Shown here in pieces: positions 9,501 through 17,500 of a DNA stretch of 64,000 bases. The stretch's first letter is position 1, and each line of letters begins with the position of its first letter. The translations under genes were made by a program, and so were the position numbers. The stretch comes from Paenirhodobacter ferrireducens (GTDB lineage: Bacteria > Pseudomonadota > Alphaproteobacteria > Rhodobacterales > Rhodobacteraceae), in contig NZ_SAVB01000009.1 of assembly GCF_004022265.1 (NCBI RefSeq), positions 1 through 64,000 on the forward strand, given 5' to 3'. The notes below the pieces were generated by a model. It saw only the letters and a list, made by a program, of their open reading frames with translations. It made no database searches and was not told the DNA's origin.

Positions 9501-10063
9501 TGTGCGGTGCGCTCGACGCTGGCGAAGGCCGCGCGCAGCGCGGGCTCGTCGGCGCACAGGCTCATGCCGATGCCGCCGCCGCCGGCGGTCGACTTCAGCA
9601 TCACCGGATAGCCGATGCGGGCGGCCTCGGTCGCGGCGGCTGCGGCATCGGGCAGAAGCCCGGTGCCCGGCAGCAGCGGCACGCCCGCCCGCGCGGCGAT
9701 CTCGCGCGCGGTATGCTTGAGTCCGAAGGCCTCGATCTGCTCGGGCCGCGGGCCGATGAAGGCCACCCCCGCCGCCGCCAGCGCCGCGGCAAAGCGGGTG
9801 TTCTCGCTCAGAAACCCATAGCCCGGATGCACCGCCTCGGCGCCGGTGTCGCGGCAGGCCTGCACCACGGCCTCGATCTGCAGATAGCTTTCGGCCGCCG
9901 GCGCCGGCCCAAGCCGCACCGCCTCGTCGGCAAGGGCGACATGGGGGGCGAAGCGGTCGGCGTCGGAATAGACCGCGACCGAGGCGATCCCCATCGTCTT
10001 CAGCGTGCGGATGATGCGCACCGCGATCTCGCCGCGGTTCGCCACAAGAACCTTCTGGAACAT
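6563..10063 (-). CDS. Biotin-dependent carboxylase of the urea carboxylase family, probably guanidine carboxylase
   Basis: A 1166-residue protein. Biotin carboxylase comes first (about 1-450; MFQKVLVANRGEIAVRII, ATP-grasp loop STAGGGGIGMS). The KipI/KipA-type carboxyltransferase domain follows (about 465-1080), then a biotinyl domain with the VESMKMEI lysine at about 1130. This architecture is called urea carboxylase in databases. In operons with two DUF1989 proteins, AtzF and a ykkC riboswitch, as here, the family is known to carboxylate guanidine with ATP and bicarbonate to carboxyguanidine. An Asp/Asn difference in the carboxyltransferase active site is reported to separate guanidine from urea enzymes; I could not map that position. 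The biotin ligase that must modify it is not in this window. Confidence 0.9.
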   Translation of the reverse strand: MFQKVLVANRGEIAVRIIRTLKTMGIASVAVYSDADRFAPHVALADEAVRLGPAPAAESYLQIEAVVQACRDTGAEAVHPGYGFLSENTRFAAALAAAGVAFIGPRPEQIEAFGLKHTAREIAARAGVPLLPGTGLLPDAAAAATEAARIGYPVMLKSTAGGGGIGMSLCADEPALRAAFASVERTAQASFGDARVYLERFVADARHVEVQIFGNGHGRAVALGERDCSLQRRNQKVLEETPAPGLRPEVRARLHRAAEELCAEVGYASAGTVEFIYDPAREEFYFLEVNTRLQVEHPVTEAVLGIDLVEWMVRQAAGEDPIPATLPAPQGAAIEARLYAEMPHAGFRPSAGRLTEVRFPEDARVDGWIATGTEVTPFYDPMLAKIIVHGASRAEAIAKLGAALAATHVSGIETNLDYLRAIAGSDLFASGKVATTALAGFAFAAEGIEVLAPGAQSSVQELPGRLGLWGVGVPPSGPMDPRAHRNANRLLGQPPDTTTLEMTVAGPTLRFLRAARVAIAGARMALTLDGVAVEGPVLEVPAGATLAIGRVAGPGQRAYLAVAGGFKVPKVLGSRATFALGHFGGHATGTLKTGDVLHVGRVAQDAPTAPEPAELTEDWELELVYGPHGAPDFFRESDIETLFATAYEVHFNSDRTGVRLIGPAPDWARTDGGEAGLHPSNLHDNAYAIGAIDFTGDMPIILGPDGPSLGGFVCPGVVSAADRWKLGQLKPGDRVRFRPAARPADPVAGPAIARLGSPLVGALSDAPVPVAYRRQGDENLLVEYGPMSLDIGLRLRVQLLMQAVEAAGLPVIDLTPSIRSLQLHYDTAKISRPDLLRELAEIEARLPAAETVKVPTRTVWLPLSWNDPQAELAMRKYQELVRPNAPWCPSNIEFIRRINGLADEAAVQRTIFDARYLVMGLGDVYLGAPVATPVDPRHRLVTTKYNPARTWTPENAVGIGGAYMCIYGMEGPGGYQLFGRTIQMWNTWRRTPAFADTPWLLRHFDQVRFFPVSHAELTEARKAFPHGRYDLRIEEGTFDWAAEKAAQDSAGTAAFKARQQAAFEAERARWKAEGLDQFVADEGGVFEQAAVPEGCAGVESPVPGNVWKYLVAPGTRVAAGDPVAIVESMKMEITVHSPAAGRLRETRAAPGRTVHAGDVLAILETD

Positions 10064-10067
10064 CGGC

Positions 10068-10664
10068 TTACCCCCGGATCACGACCTGGATCGGCGTCGG
10101 GTCGAAGCCGTTGCAGGGGTTGTTGATCTGCGGGCAGTTCGAGATGAAGACGAGCAGGTCCATCGCCGCCTCCATCTCGATGTAATCGCCCGGGTGGCTG
10201 ATGCCGTCGTCGATGGTCATCGCGCCGTTCTGGCTGATCGGCACGTTCATGAAGAAGTTCAGGTTCGGCACGATGTCGCGCTTGGTCATCCCGTATTTCG
10301 AGAATTCCAGAATGAAATTCTCGCGGCAGGCATGCAGATACGAGGTCTCGTGGCCGAAGCGCACGGTGTTGCTCTCGCGCGAGCAGCAGCCGGCATTGGT
10401 GTCGTGCCGGCCCGAGGTCGCGGCTATGATCGTCGCCATCACATTGCCCTCGGACGAGATCAGCTGCGTGCCCTTCTCGATATAGGCGCCGTTTTGCACC
10501 CGCATCGTGTCCTGACTCGAATAGCGTTCGGCGGTGTCGGCGGCGTTGTACAGGAGGGTGTCGATCGCCTGCTGGCCATAGCTGTCGATGATGCGGATGG
10601 TCTGGCCCTGTTTGACGAGGCCCGACCAGGGGCGGTTCGCGGGGATGTCGTGGATCTGTTCCAT
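10068..10664 (-). CDS. DUF1989 protein, putative carboxyguanidine deiminase subunit (motif-bearing)
   Basis: A 198-residue 'urea carboxylase-associated' DUF1989 protein. In guanidine operons, two such proteins (CgdA and CgdB) form the heteromeric deiminase that turns carboxyguanidine into allophanate and ammonia. This copy keeps the polar motif SGRHDTNAGCCSRES (about residues 92-106), which looks like a metal or active-site segment. I chose the ATG at 10664 because MEQIHDIP begins the conserved region; the longer upstream frame is low-complexity and overlaps the paralogue. It lies 4 bp before the carboxylase and 10 bp after the larger paralogue. I cannot decide which of CgdA or CgdB it is. 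Confidence 0.85.
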   Translation of the reverse strand: MEQIHDIPANRPWSGLVKQGQTIRIIDSYGQQAIDTLLYNAADTAERYSSQDTMRVQNGAYIEKGTQLISSEGNVMATIIAATSGRHDTNAGCCSRESNTVRFGHETSYLHACRENFILEFSKYGMTKRDIVPNLNFFMNVPISQNGAMTIDDGISHPGDYIEMEAAMDLLVFISNCPQINNPCNGFDPTPIQVVIRG

Positions 10665-10674
10665 GGAGGGGACC

Positions 10675-11475
10675 TCAGGCGCGTGCGGTGTTCTCGAAGC
10701 CGCGGACGGCTTCGGCGGTGGCGGTGCGGCACAGGTCGTCCCGGGCGATCGGACGCGCGGCAAGGCGCGTCGCGCGGACGGAGGGAACCTCCGGACCCGT
10801 CGTCGGGTCAAGCGGGTGGCGGGTGTTCGACAGCGCGATCAGCAGGTCCTGCTCGGCGCGCAGCTCGACCCAGTCGTCGCCGTTCAGGAGCGCCGGGTTC
10901 CAGAAGAACTGCCCCTCGCCGTCGACGCGCACCGGCGCGAAGAAGGTCAAAAGGGCGGGCAGGTCGCGCTTGTCGAGGCCGAGCTTGGCGGTGGCGAGGA
11001 TCATGTTCTCGCGCGTCGAGCGGAAGGCGGGGGTGAAGGGCGCGCGCGCCGGCATCCCGCCGCTCAGCGCATCATTGGCGCCCGCCGAATCCTCGGTGAT
11101 CGAGAACAGCACCCGCCCCATGTCGGAAAACACCACGCGGCCCTTCTTCAGGTCGGTCGTCCATTGCAGCTTGCAGGTGTCGGGCAGGTTCTGCCGTTCC
11201 GAGCTGTCGGCGGCGGACCAGGCGGCAAGGCTGACCGAGCCGCCCAGCCCGCCCGCCTCGAGCCGCAGGCTCTGGCCGCGGGCGAGCCGGCAGGTGTAAT
11301 ACCACCCGCCCGGCACGGTCTCGGCCCAGATCACGCCCGCCGGCGCGGGGGCGGGGCGGGGGCTTGGTGCCGGAAGCGCCTTCGGCGCGGCGTTCAGCCC
11401 CTTGCGCTGGTGCTCCTCATAGCGCGCGCGGTCGGCGGCGATGGCGTCAGCGGAGCGGGGGATATGCGTCAGCAT
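10675..11475 (-). CDS. DUF1989 protein, putative carboxyguanidine deiminase subunit (degenerate motif)
   Basis: A 266-residue paralogue of the next gene, longer by an N-terminal extension of about 45 residues rich in Pro and Ala. At the position of the HD...CC motif of the smaller protein it reads EDSAGANDALSGGM, so the His and Cys residues are replaced. This suggests a structural or regulatory partner rather than a second active subunit. The start ATG at 11475 has a strong AAGGAGGAACCCG site. The gene begins inside the last 29 bases of the ABC ATPase gene, so the two are translationally coupled. Confidence 0.85.
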   Translation of the reverse strand: MLTHIPRSADAIAADRARYEEHQRKGLNAAPKALPAPSPRPAPAPAGVIWAETVPGGWYYTCRLARGQSLRLEAGGLGGSVSLAAWSAADSSERQNLPDTCKLQWTTDLKKGRVVFSDMGRVLFSITEDSAGANDALSGGMPARAPFTPAFRSTRENMILATAKLGLDKRDLPALLTFFAPVRVDGEGQFFWNPALLNGDDWVELRAEQDLLIALSNTRHPLDPTTGPEVPSVRATRLAARPIARDDLCRTATAEAVRGFENTARA

Positions 11476-12304
11476 CGGGTTCCTCCTTGGGCCAGGTCGT
11501 CCCGGCGATGGGCCCCGGAATGGTCGGGTCGTCCCGACCGGGCAGGAGATCTGCGTCCCAGATCGTGGTCTTGCCGGCACTGCGCGGCGGCCAGATCAGG
11601 ATGTCTTTGGTGATCGTCGCGCCATAGCGCAGCCGTTCCTCGGGACGGTCGCGGGTGCGCTCGAAGGCGATGATCCGGGTGGCGAGAGTGAAGGCCTCCT
11701 TGAGGTCATGCGTCACCATCACCACGGTCATCGGCACCTCGTTCCACAGCCGCTTCATCAGCCGGTGGATGTCGGAGCGGATGCCCGGATCGAGCGCGCC
11801 GAAGGGCTCGTCCAGAAGCAGCACCTTCGGCTTCATCATCAGCGCCTGCGCAAGGGCAAGGCGCTGCTGCATGCCGCCCGAAAGCTGGGCGGGATACTTG
11901 TCCTCGCTGCCGGCAAGCCCGACCTCGGCCAGCATCGCGCGCGCTTCGTCAGCGATGGCGCGGCGGCGCGCGCCGAAGGTGCGGCCGAGGAAGCGGCTTG
12001 CCCGCAGCTCGGGCCCGGCCATGACATTGCCCAGCACCGTCATGTGCGGAAAGACCGAATAGCGCTGAAACACCACGCCACGATCGGGGTCGGGCTCGTG
12101 CGGCAGCGGTGCGCCATCAAGGGTGATGGTGCCGCGCGTCGGCGTCTCTTGCCCCAACAGCATGCGCAGGAAGGTGGTCTTGCCGCAGCCCGAGGGGCCG
12201 ACGAGGGCGATGAAGGCGCGCGGCGCAATCGTCAGATCGACGTTTTGCAGCACGACCTGATCGCCGTATTCCTTCCACAGGTTCCGGATCTCGATGCCGC
12301 TCAT
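11447..12304 (-). CDS. ABC transporter ATPase of the nitrate/taurine/guanidine-type importer
   Basis: A 285-residue ABC ATPase with Walker A GPSGCGKTT (about 36-44), the signature LSGGMQQRLALAQAL (about 140-154), Walker B VLLLDEPFGALD and an H-loop VTHDLKEAF. The C-terminal tail of about 60 residues, rich in Pro and Trp, is longer than in TauB/SsuB relatives. It powers the permease encoded immediately upstream; the two genes overlap by 4 bases (ATGA). Guanidine as substrate is inferred from the riboswitch and the downstream enzymes. Confidence 0.9.
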   Translation of the reverse strand: MSGIEIRNLWKEYGDQVVLQNVDLTIAPRAFIALVGPSGCGKTTFLRMLLGQETPTRGTITLDGAPLPHEPDPDRGVVFQRYSVFPHMTVLGNVMAGPELRASRFLGRTFGARRRAIADEARAMLAEVGLAGSEDKYPAQLSGGMQQRLALAQALMMKPKVLLLDEPFGALDPGIRSDIHRLMKRLWNEVPMTVVMVTHDLKEAFTLATRIIAFERTRDRPEERLRYGATITKDILIWPPRSAGKTTIWDADLLPGRDDPTIPGPIAGTTWPKEEPDADAYPPLR

Positions 12305-13119
12305 CTGCCGCGCTCCAGCTCCGACCAGGGGAAGACCCGCCGGCGCAGGGCGGTCAGGCCCAGGTCCATCGCCACCGCGAGCAGGGTGATCCACGCCACA
12401 TAGGGGAAGATCACGTCCATCGAGAGATAGCGGCGGACCAGAAAGATCCGGTAGCCCAGCCCCGAGTCGGCCGAGATCGCCTCGGCCGCGATCAGGAACA
12501 GGAAGGCCGGGCCGATCTGCAGCCGCAGGCTGTCGATGAGCCGCGGCAGCACCTGCGGCAGCACCACCCGGATCGCGATGAGCCAGGTCGAGGCCGAGAG
12601 CGTCTCGGCCTTGATGATCTGTTCGCGCGGCAGCGCCTGCGCCGAGAGCGCGAGGTCGCGGATCAGGATCGGCGCGACGCCGATCACGATCAGCGTGACC
12701 TTCGACACCTCGCCCAGACCCAGCACGATGAACAGGATCGGCAGGAGCGCGAGCGGCGGCACCATCGAGACGACGGCGACGAAGGGGGCAAGCACCGCGC
12801 GCACCACGGGCAGGATGCCGTTCAGCAGGCCCAGCACCAGCGCGAGCGCCGTGGCGATGCCGATGCCGGCGAACAGCCGGCCAAGGCTTGCCGCGCTGTC
12901 CGACCACAGCAGGTAGAGCCCGGTGCGGCGATCGGCGGTGAAGGCGTAGAGCTTCACCGTCTGCACGATCGTCGACAGCGCCGGCAGCAGCTTGTCGCTC
13001 GGGTTTTCCGCCAGCCGCACCGCCGAACCCACCAGATAGGCAAGCGCCAGCACCACGAAGGGCAGGCAGGCGAGGAGGATTGCCGTCCCCCGTCGCGGTC
13101 TGACATTGATGAGCCGCAT
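12301..13119 (-). CDS. ABC transporter permease of the guanidine operon
   Basis: A 272-residue inner-membrane protein of the Binding-protein-dependent transport (TauC/SsuC) type. About six hydrophobic segments are visible, the first at residues 12-32. The cytoplasmic EAA-like coupling loop is around KAETLSASTWLIAIRVVLPQ (about 169-188). It follows the binding-protein gene by 12 bp and overlaps the ATPase gene by 4 bp. Confidence 0.88.
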   Translation of the reverse strand: MRLINVRPRRGTAILLACLPFVVLALAYLVGSAVRLAENPSDKLLPALSTIVQTVKLYAFTADRRTGLYLLWSDSAASLGRLFAGIGIATALALVLGLLNGILPVVRAVLAPFVAVVSMVPPLALLPILFIVLGLGEVSKVTLIVIGVAPILIRDLALSAQALPREQIIKAETLSASTWLIAIRVVLPQVLPRLIDSLRLQIGPAFLFLIAAEAISADSGLGYRIFLVRRYLSMDVIFPYVAWITLLAVAMDLGLTALRRRVFPWSELERGR

Positions 13120-13131
13120 CGCCGGGCCCGC

Positions 13132-14199
13132 TTACAGCTTGCCGTCCCGGGCGAGTTTCATGAACGCGTCGGTGTAGCGGAACTGGACGTTCGCGCTGTC
13201 GCCCAGCACGGCGCCGCCGGGCATCTCGATGCCGATCGCATCGGCCGAGGTCGCGCCGGTGCCGAGAAGCCCCTTGTCGAAGAGGAAGGTGCGCACATGG
13301 TCCATCGTGGTCGGCAGCTCGGCCGAGGTGACGAAGGCGACGCCATCGGCGGGCTTGTCGAAGAGACGCGTGGCGGCAAGCTGTTCCTCGAATCCGGCCT
13401 GATCGGTGCCCGAGGCCGCGCCCATGGCGGCGCGCGCGGCGGCGCCCTCGGCCGTGTCGGCCTGCATCAGCGTCACGGTGTCATACCAGATCCCGGCAAG
13501 GGCCTTGCCGAAATCGGGGTTCTCCGTCAGCACTTCGGTGTTCGCCACCATCATGTCGATGATCTCGCCCGGGATCTTCGAGCTGTCGAAGACGACATGG
13601 GCATCGGGCAGCTTGGCGATTTCCGACACCATCGGGTTCCAGGTGACCATCGCGGTCACGTCCGGTGTCTGGAAGGCGCCGACCATGTCCGGATCGGCGG
13701 TGTTGACCACCTTGACGTCCTTCTCGGTCATGCCGGCGCTTTCGAGCCCGCGCACCAGCAGGTATTCCGAGACCGAGAATTCGACGAGGTTGACGCTCTG
13801 GCCCTTGATGTCGGCAAGGCTGTCCTTGCCCTTCAGGATCACCGCGTCATTGCCGTTCGAGAAATCGCCGATCACCACCGCGGTGGTGTCGACGCCGCCT
13901 GCGGCCGGGATCGAGAGCCCGTCCATGTTGGTCAGCGTCACCGCGTCATAGGCGCCGGCGGTGTACTGGTTCATCGACTCGACATAGTCGTTGAACTGCG
14001 TGACCTCGATCGTCAGGCCGTATTTGTCGGCCCATTTCTTCACGATGCCATGGTCGGCGGCATAGCCCCAGGGCATCCAGCCGGCATAGATCGACCAGGC
14101 GACCTTGAAATCGGTCTTCGGAGCGGCAAAGGCGGGCGAGACGGCGAAGGCGGCCAGGGTTGCGAGCGAGCCGAGAAGGGTGGCGCGGCGGGTCGTCAT
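13132..14199 (-). CDS. ABC transporter substrate-binding protein (putative guanidine-binding)
   Basis: A 355-residue periplasmic binding protein of the NMT1/TauA-like family, with a signal peptide of about 25 residues ending AFA-AP that carries a Tat-like TTRRATLLG start. Aromatic residues near the N-terminus (WSIYAGWMPWGYAADHG) resemble the ligand pocket of 'putative urea' binding proteins found with guanidine carboxylases. It is the first gene of the operon and lies directly behind the guanidine-I riboswitch. GTGAAAGGAACGACCC precedes the ATG. Guanidine binding is inferred from context and has not been shown for this protein. Confidence 0.88.
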   Translation of the reverse strand: MTTRRATLLGSLATLAAFAVSPAFAAPKTDFKVAWSIYAGWMPWGYAADHGIVKKWADKYGLTIEVTQFNDYVESMNQYTAGAYDAVTLTNMDGLSIPAAGGVDTTAVVIGDFSNGNDAVILKGKDSLADIKGQSVNLVEFSVSEYLLVRGLESAGMTEKDVKVVNTADPDMVGAFQTPDVTAMVTWNPMVSEIAKLPDAHVVFDSSKIPGEIIDMMVANTEVLTENPDFGKALAGIWYDTVTLMQADTAEGAAARAAMGAASGTDQAGFEEQLAATRLFDKPADGVAFVTSAELPTTMDHVRTFLFDKGLLGTGATSADAIGIEMPGGAVLGDSANVQFRYTDAFMKLARDGKL

Positions 14200-14266
14200 G
14201 GGTCGTTCCTTTCACGTTCAAACTGCATACATGAAGGGACGAACGGACCATCGTTCCGCCAATCCC

Positions 14267-14381
14267 TTGGCTGGACGAGGTCTCCCGGGTTTTTATCCCG
14301 CCGTGCGCCGAACGGGGATGTCTCCCCCGCCGGTGGCAGCTCTCGGACCAGACGCATCTCTGCCGGAACCCTAGTCGCCAA
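14267..14381 (-). promoter_or_regulatory. Guanidine-I (ykkC) riboswitch in the leader of the importer/carboxylase operon
   Basis: On the minus strand this leader carries the conserved blocks of the ykkC aptamer in order: ACTAGGGTTCCGGC, CTGGTCCGAGAG, a variable stem, CACGGCGGGATAAAA and ACCCGGGAGA. The closing stem can form between TTGGCGAC at the 5' end and GTC-CA-GCCAA at the 3' end. The GCCAA strand (14267-14271) can instead pair with a TTGGC at 14258-14262, giving two mutually exclusive folds as in a switch. No U-run follows the alternative hairpin, so control may be at translation or by another route. The rest of the gap up to dnaE2 (14382-14553) shows no gene; the promoter should lie there. 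Confidence 0.93.
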
Positions 14382-14553
14382 CTCTGGTCCCATGACGCCA
14401 AGCGGGGCGGCATGGGTCAAGGATTTCACCCGCCACGCGCGGCAGTGCGGCGCGGGCGGGGGCGCCTTGCCCGTCTGCGCGACGCAATTTCCGACCGGCG
14501 GGCAAAAAAGCGGCAGTTCCGGCACGGGGGCGGGGCGCGACTCGGCCCGGGGC

Positions 14554-17500
14554 TCAATGGAAGTCGCGGCTTGGAAACAGCCGTTTCGCCTGCTCGCGCG
14601 GGTGGCGGGCGCGCGGCGGCACGCGGGCGGGGCGGGGGGCATCGTCCGCCTCGGGCCGGGTCAGCCCGACCACCGTGTCGAGCGGATGGCCAAGCGCGGA
14701 AAGCCGCGGCGACAGGTCCTCGATCGTCTCGGCGATCAGGTGCACGACGATCCCCTCGCGCTCGAGCCGGCCGGTCACCCGCAGCAGCCGCCCGCCGATC
14801 ACCGCGCGGCGAAAGCGGGCATAGACCGCGCGCCAGACCACCACATTCGCGGTGCCGGTCTCGTCCTCTAGGGTGAGGAAGATCACCCCCGAGGCGGTGC
14901 CGGGCCGCTGCCGGGTGATGACGAGGCCGCACACCGAAACCCGCTGCGGCGGCGCGGTGGCAAGATCTGCCGCCGGGATCAGACCCGCGATCCCGGGCCG
15001 CAACAGCTCCATCGGATGGGCGCGCAAGGTCAGGCGCAGCGCGACGTAATCCTCGACCACCTCCTCGCCCAGATGCATCGGCGGCAGCTCGACCGCGGGC
15101 TCGACCCCGCCCTCGCCATCGAGCGGATCGGCAAAGAGCGGCAGCGGCGCCGGCGCCCGGATCGCCCGCACCGCCCAGAGCGCATCGCGCCGGGTGAGCC
15201 CCATGCCGGCGAAGGCGTCGGCCTCGGCCAGACGCTCGAGCGCGGGGGCGCGGGTGCCGGCACGTAGCCACAGGCTTTCGGGGTCGGGATAGCCATTGCC
15301 GCGGGCGGCGACGATCCACTCGGCCTCTTCTGCGCGAAAGCCGCGGATCTGCCGGAAGCCGAGCCGCAGCGCCAGCCGGCCGTCACCGCGCCGCTCGAGG
15401 CTGTTGTCCCAGCCCGAGTGGTTGACGCAGACCGGCCGCACCTCGACCCCGTGCTCGCGCAGGTCGCGCACGATCTGGGCGGGGGCGTAAAAGCCCATCG
15501 GCTGGCTGTTCAGCAGTGCGCAGGCGAAGATTGCCGGGTGGTGGCATTTCAGCCAGGCCGAGACATAGGTCAGCATCGCGAAGGCGGCGGCGTGGCTTTC
15601 GGGGAAACCGTAATCGGCAAAGCCCTCGATCTGCGCGAAACAGGCCTCGGCCACCTCGCGCGGATAGCCGTTCGCCTCCATCCCGCCGACGAAGCGGGCG
15701 TGATGGGCGCCGATCGTGCCCATGCGGCGGAATGAGGCGAGCGAGCGGCGCAGCTGGTCGGCCTCCTCGGCGGTATAGCCGGCGCCGACCACCGCGATCT
15801 GCATCGCCTGTTCCTGAAACAGCGGCACGCCGAGGGTCTTTGCGGTGACCGCGGCCAGCGCCGGGCCGAAGGGTTCGGGCGCCTCGAGCCCCTGACGGCG
15901 GCGGATATAGGGCTTGACCATGCCACCCTGGATCGGGCCGGGGCGGACGATCGCCACCTCGATCACCAGATCGTAGAAGGTGGCGGGGCGCATCCGCGGC
16001 AGGAAGTTCATCTGTGCCCGGCTTTCGACCTGGAACACCCCCACGGCATCGGCGCGCGACAGCATCCGGTAGGTGGCGCCGTCCTCCTGCGGCACGCTGG
16101 CAAGGGTGAGTGTGGGGCCGCCGGTCCCGGCGAGCAGCGCGAAGGCCTTGCGCAGGCAGCTGAGCATGCCGAGGCTGAGCACGTCGACCTTCAGGATGCC
16201 GAGTGCGTCGATGTCGTCCTTGTCCCATTCGATCACCGTGCGCCCCTCCATCGCGGCATTCTCGATCGGGCACAGCGCGTCGAGCCGGTCGCGGGTGATG
16301 ACGAAGCCGCCGACATGCTGGCTCAGGTGGCGCGGAAAGCCGATGATCTCGGCGATCAGCGCGACGGTGCGGGCGAGGCGCCGGTCGTCGGGGTTCAGCC
16401 CGATCTCGCGCAGCCGGGCGGGGTCGGGCCCGGCGTTCGAGCTGCCCCAGATCTGGCCCGAGAGCGCCGCCGTGACATCGGCCGAAAGCCCCATCACCTT
16501 GCCCACCTCGCGGATCGCGGCACGGGTGCGGAAATGGATGACGGTGGCGCACAGGCCCGCACGCTCGCGGCCATAGCGGGCATAGATCCACTGGATCACC
16601 TCCTCGCGCCGCTCATGCTCGAAATCGACGTCGATGTCGGGCGGCTCGCCGCGGTGGCGCGAGATGAAGCGTTCGAACACCATGCCGATCATCTCGGGGC
16701 TGACATCGGTGATGCCAAGCGCCCAGCAGATGATCGAATTCGCCGCCGAGCCGCGGCCCTGACACAGGATCGCGCGGGAGCGGGCGAAGGCGACGATGTC
16801 GTGGACGGTGAGGAAATAGGGCGCATAGCCGAGCTCGCCGACCAGAGCGAGTTCCTTGCGGGCAAGGGCGTGGTAGCGCTCGGGGATGCCGTCGGGGCAG
16901 CGCCGGGCCAGGCCTTCGCGGGTCAGCCGCTCGAGCCGGGCCTGCGGCGGCTCGCCGTTCTCGACCTCGTCGGGGTATTGATAGCTGAGCTCGCCCAGAT
17001 CGAAGGCGCAGCGCGCCGCGATCTCGAGCGTGCGGCGCAGTGCGGCGGGGTGGCGACGGAACAGCCGCGCCATGTCGGGCGCGCCCTTCAGCCGGCGCTC
17101 GGCATTGGGCAGGGCGCGGGTGCCGATCGTGTCGATGGTGCAGCCCTCGCGCAGGCAGGTGAGCACATCGGCAAGCGGGCGGCGCGCGGCGCGGTGCATC
17201 AGCACATCGCCCACGGCCACCATCGGCGCCGAGGCGGCGAGCGCCAGCGCCGCGCAGGCATCGAACCACGTCTGATCGGAGCCGTCATAGCGCGGCGCGG
17301 CGCCGGTGAAGACCTGCCCCGGGAAGCGGCGCTGCACCCGGGCGAGGGGGGCAAGCGCGGCGGCCGTGTCGGCGGGCGGCAGCGCGATCAGCACGAGCCC
17401 CGCGCCACGGGCAAGAAGGTCGTCGAGCCCGAGCGCACATTGGCCCTTCGGTGCCCGCCGCCGGCCGAGGGTCAGAAGCTGCGTCAGCCCGCTCCAGCCG

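Noticed and set aside
6599-10126. A 1175-codon open frame on the plus strand opposite the carboxylase gene
   Set aside because: It is antisense to a clear carboxylase and has the Arg/Gly/His-rich composition expected of a GC-rich shadow frame, with no recognisable domain.
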